A DNA stretch of 31,755 nucleotides, taken from positions 1 to 31,755 of the IMG/VR virus record IMGVR_UViG_3300032006_000047. One strand, 5' to 3'. The notes beneath the pieces were generated by a model. It was given only the letters and a program-made list of their open reading frames with translations. It did not search any database and had not been told where the DNA came from. Within the stretch, counting starts at the first letter, position 1; every line of letters starts with the position of its first letter. Position numbers and translations under genes: made by a program. Source of the stretch: a virus. Positions 30,757 to 31,755 of the stretch are shown here, one piece after another.

Positions 30757-31433
30757 TTTGATATCACATTATCCAACATGAATCTAATACGTTGTAATCT
30801 ACTTGGACCAATTCCTGGAACTTTAAGCAATTCATTATCATCTGCATTCACTATACATCTTACTGTAGAAAATCTATCTAAAAGATTTTGTGCGACATCA
30901 GTCGGAACATTTAATAATAATTTAACCACTTCTCTTTGTGGATTTTCAGTTCGTTTTATTCTTCTATCTTTAATCTGATCCAGCTTCCCTTCTGCAATCT
31001 TTTTCAAGAGTTTCGTAGCCACCATCAAACCATCATTATGTGGATCAGAATAACCATCCTGTATCCAAATTACACTTCTTAATCCAAATCTAACTATTGC
31101 ACTCGCAATTGCACCTTGAACGTGTTCTTCGGTTATCTTGCTCTTCTTGTAATACTTTTCTACTTCTTTGTAACTACCTGTAATAAGTAAAATTGGTATA
31201 GGTTCTGAAGCTAATCGTTTTAATTGATCTTCTAATCTACCCGATAGAAGACTTTGCATAAAATCAGAAATTGCTTTTCTTTCTATTGTAACTTTACCAT
31301 CATCAGCATAAGCTGCATAGTCACCACATGATAAAGCTTTTACTGTAAATTCTATTCCGTTATGTTTAAGTAAAGTTCTTTGTTTAACTTTTTCTCTGGA
31401 ATCAACAACAATCTCTATGTCTTTTGAGGCCAT
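30753..31433 (-). CDS. ERCC4/XPF-family nuclease with helix-hairpin-helix
   Basis: A 226-residue protein with all key motifs of the XPF/Mus81 nuclease: D-S-R-E (11-14), S-C-G-D-Y (35-39), V-T-I-E-R-K (48-53), then D-F-M-Q-S-L-L-S-G-R-L-E-D-Q-L (57-71), giving the G-D-x(n)-E-R-K-x(3)-D active site. Residues about 170-226 are a tandem helix-hairpin-helix (NVPTDVAQNLLDRF... LLKVPGIGPSRLQRI) that binds branched DNA. It lacks a helicase domain, so it is like short archaeal XPF. It is likely to cut flaps or branched replication intermediates. It overlaps QueC upstream by 19 bases and the tiny membrane gene downstream by ATGA. Confidence 0.9.
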   Translation of the reverse strand: MASKDIEIVVDSREKVKQRTLLKHNGIEFTVKALSCGDYAAYADDGKVTIERKAISDFMQSLLSGRLEDQLKRLASEPIPILLITGSYKEVEKYYKKSKITEEHVQGAIASAIVRFGLRSVIWIQDGYSDPHNDGLMVATKLLKKIAEGKLDQIKDRRIKRTENPQREVVKLLLNVPTDVAQNLLDRFSTVRCIVNADDNELLKVPGIGPSRLQRIRFMLDNVISK

Positions 31434-31755
31434 GTTTCTACTCCTTCATCATAAGCGATTGGATCTTTAATTCCTGCTTGGCCGAAACCTAAGAGTCTGT
31501 ATTCACAACTTGGACATTTGCCACAAGCGTTTAATCCACCCCGATAACAAGACCAAGTCTTATCCCAAGGTACTCCTACTTCCTCTCCTAATCTAACTAC
31601 ATCTGCTTTTGTAAGATACACAATTGGTGCATGTACAAAAATATCATTTGTATGTGTTTTGATTACTTCGTTTACTTTTGCTATGTATTCTGGTCTGCAA
31701 TCAGGATAACCAGAATAATCAATAATGTTAGCACCATAAAAGATATCAGTATATC
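31415..31755 (-). CDS. queC: 7-cyano-7-deazaguanine synthase, C-terminal part (truncated by window edge)
   Basis: The frame is open to the right edge, so the N-terminus and ATP-binding P-loop lie beyond base 31755. The visible 112 residues include FYGANIIDYSGYPDCRPEYI, the QueC motif around the D-Y-S-G-Y-P-D-C-R sequence, and the zinc-binding end TWSCYRGGLNACGKCPSCEYRL (four cysteines), then GFGQAGIKDPI. QueC makes preQ0 from carboxydeazaguanine. In a virus it can supply preQ0 or archaeosine-like bases for DNA modification that defeats host restriction, or for host tRNA. No transglycosylase is visible in the window, so the end use is open. Confidence 0.9.
   Translation of the reverse strand, partial: YTDIFYGANIIDYSGYPDCRPEYIAKVNEVIKTHTNDIFVHAPIVYLTKADVVRLGEEVGVPWDKTWSCYRGGLNACGKCPSCEYRLLGFGQAGIKDPIAYDEGVETWPQKT

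Noticed and set aside
1-31755. CRISPR array, insertion sequence or integrase/attachment site
   Set aside because: No regularly spaced identical repeats, no transposase or integrase frame and no terminal inverted repeats were seen. The only repeats are protein-level domain repeats in adhesin and fibre genes.

Overview
The window is a 31.8-kb, AT-rich, gene-dense piece of a tailed double-stranded DNA virus genome (class Caudoviricetes). It encodes a terminase, portal, maturation protease, HK97-type capsid protein, neck proteins, tail tube, tail-assembly chaperone and long tape measure protein. No contractile sheath gene is seen, so the particle is probably siphovirus-like. A tape measure of 1124 residues would give a tail of roughly 170 nm by the usual 1.5 angstrom per residue. 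An archaeal host is inferred, not proven: the right-hand operon has an XPF/ERCC4-family nuclease and an MCM-like AAA+ ATPase, and the candidate terminators are poly-T runs of the archaeal kind. Low GC and a marine-looking set of adhesins would fit viruses of ammonia-oxidising Nitrososphaeria or another aquatic archaeon. Ribosome binding sites are mostly AGGTGA or GGAGG. TAA, TAG and TGA all serve as stops, so recoding is not suspected.

Layout. Positions 1-5984 (+) hold virion-surface genes: a 5'-truncated beta-sandwich protein with a LamG remnant at its N-terminus, three tandem paralogues carrying six copies of one beta domain, a small structural protein and a tail-fibre protein with classic phage fibre repeats. 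Positions 5981-6792 (+) hold a matrixin-type zinc metalloprotease and a tiny zinc-binding protein. Positions 6780-13747 (+) are packaging and head genes: putative small terminase, large terminase, portal, a 57-residue acidic peptide, prohead protease with an extra N-terminal domain, putative scaffold, decoration-like protein and major capsid protein, ending in a poly-T terminator. Positions 13806-20500 (+) are neck and tail-tube genes: a membrane-anchored coiled-coil protein, adaptor, gp10-like neck protein, tail terminator, major tail protein, chaperone pair joined by a -1 frameshift, and tape measure. Positions 20500-28259 (+) are tail-tip and receptor-binding genes, ending in a hub protein interrupted by a LamG domain. 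A holin-like gene closes the late operon at 28563.

Positions 28564-28680 are a convergent junction with strongly structured RNA elements. Positions 28681-31755 (-) are an operon read leftward, in transcription order QueC, ERCC4 nuclease, a 38-residue membrane peptide, the MCM-like ATPase, a 41-residue membrane peptide, a 97-residue protein, a zinc ribbon, a 48-residue membrane peptide and a 45-residue protein. Almost every junction there overlaps, which implies translational coupling. Nine short or shifted coding segments of fewer than 75 codons were found by reading the sequence directly: 10363-10536, 16875-17096, 26273-26386, 26386-26538, and on the minus strand 28681-28818, 28809-28955, 28952-29095, 29376-29501 and 30640-30756.

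Most notable points are the A_AAA_AAA frameshift making a G-GT-type chaperone, the tRNA-like three-way-junction RNA at the operon junction, the matrixin protease among virion genes, the extra domain on the prohead protease, the six-fold adhesin array, and the LamG domain inside the tail hub.
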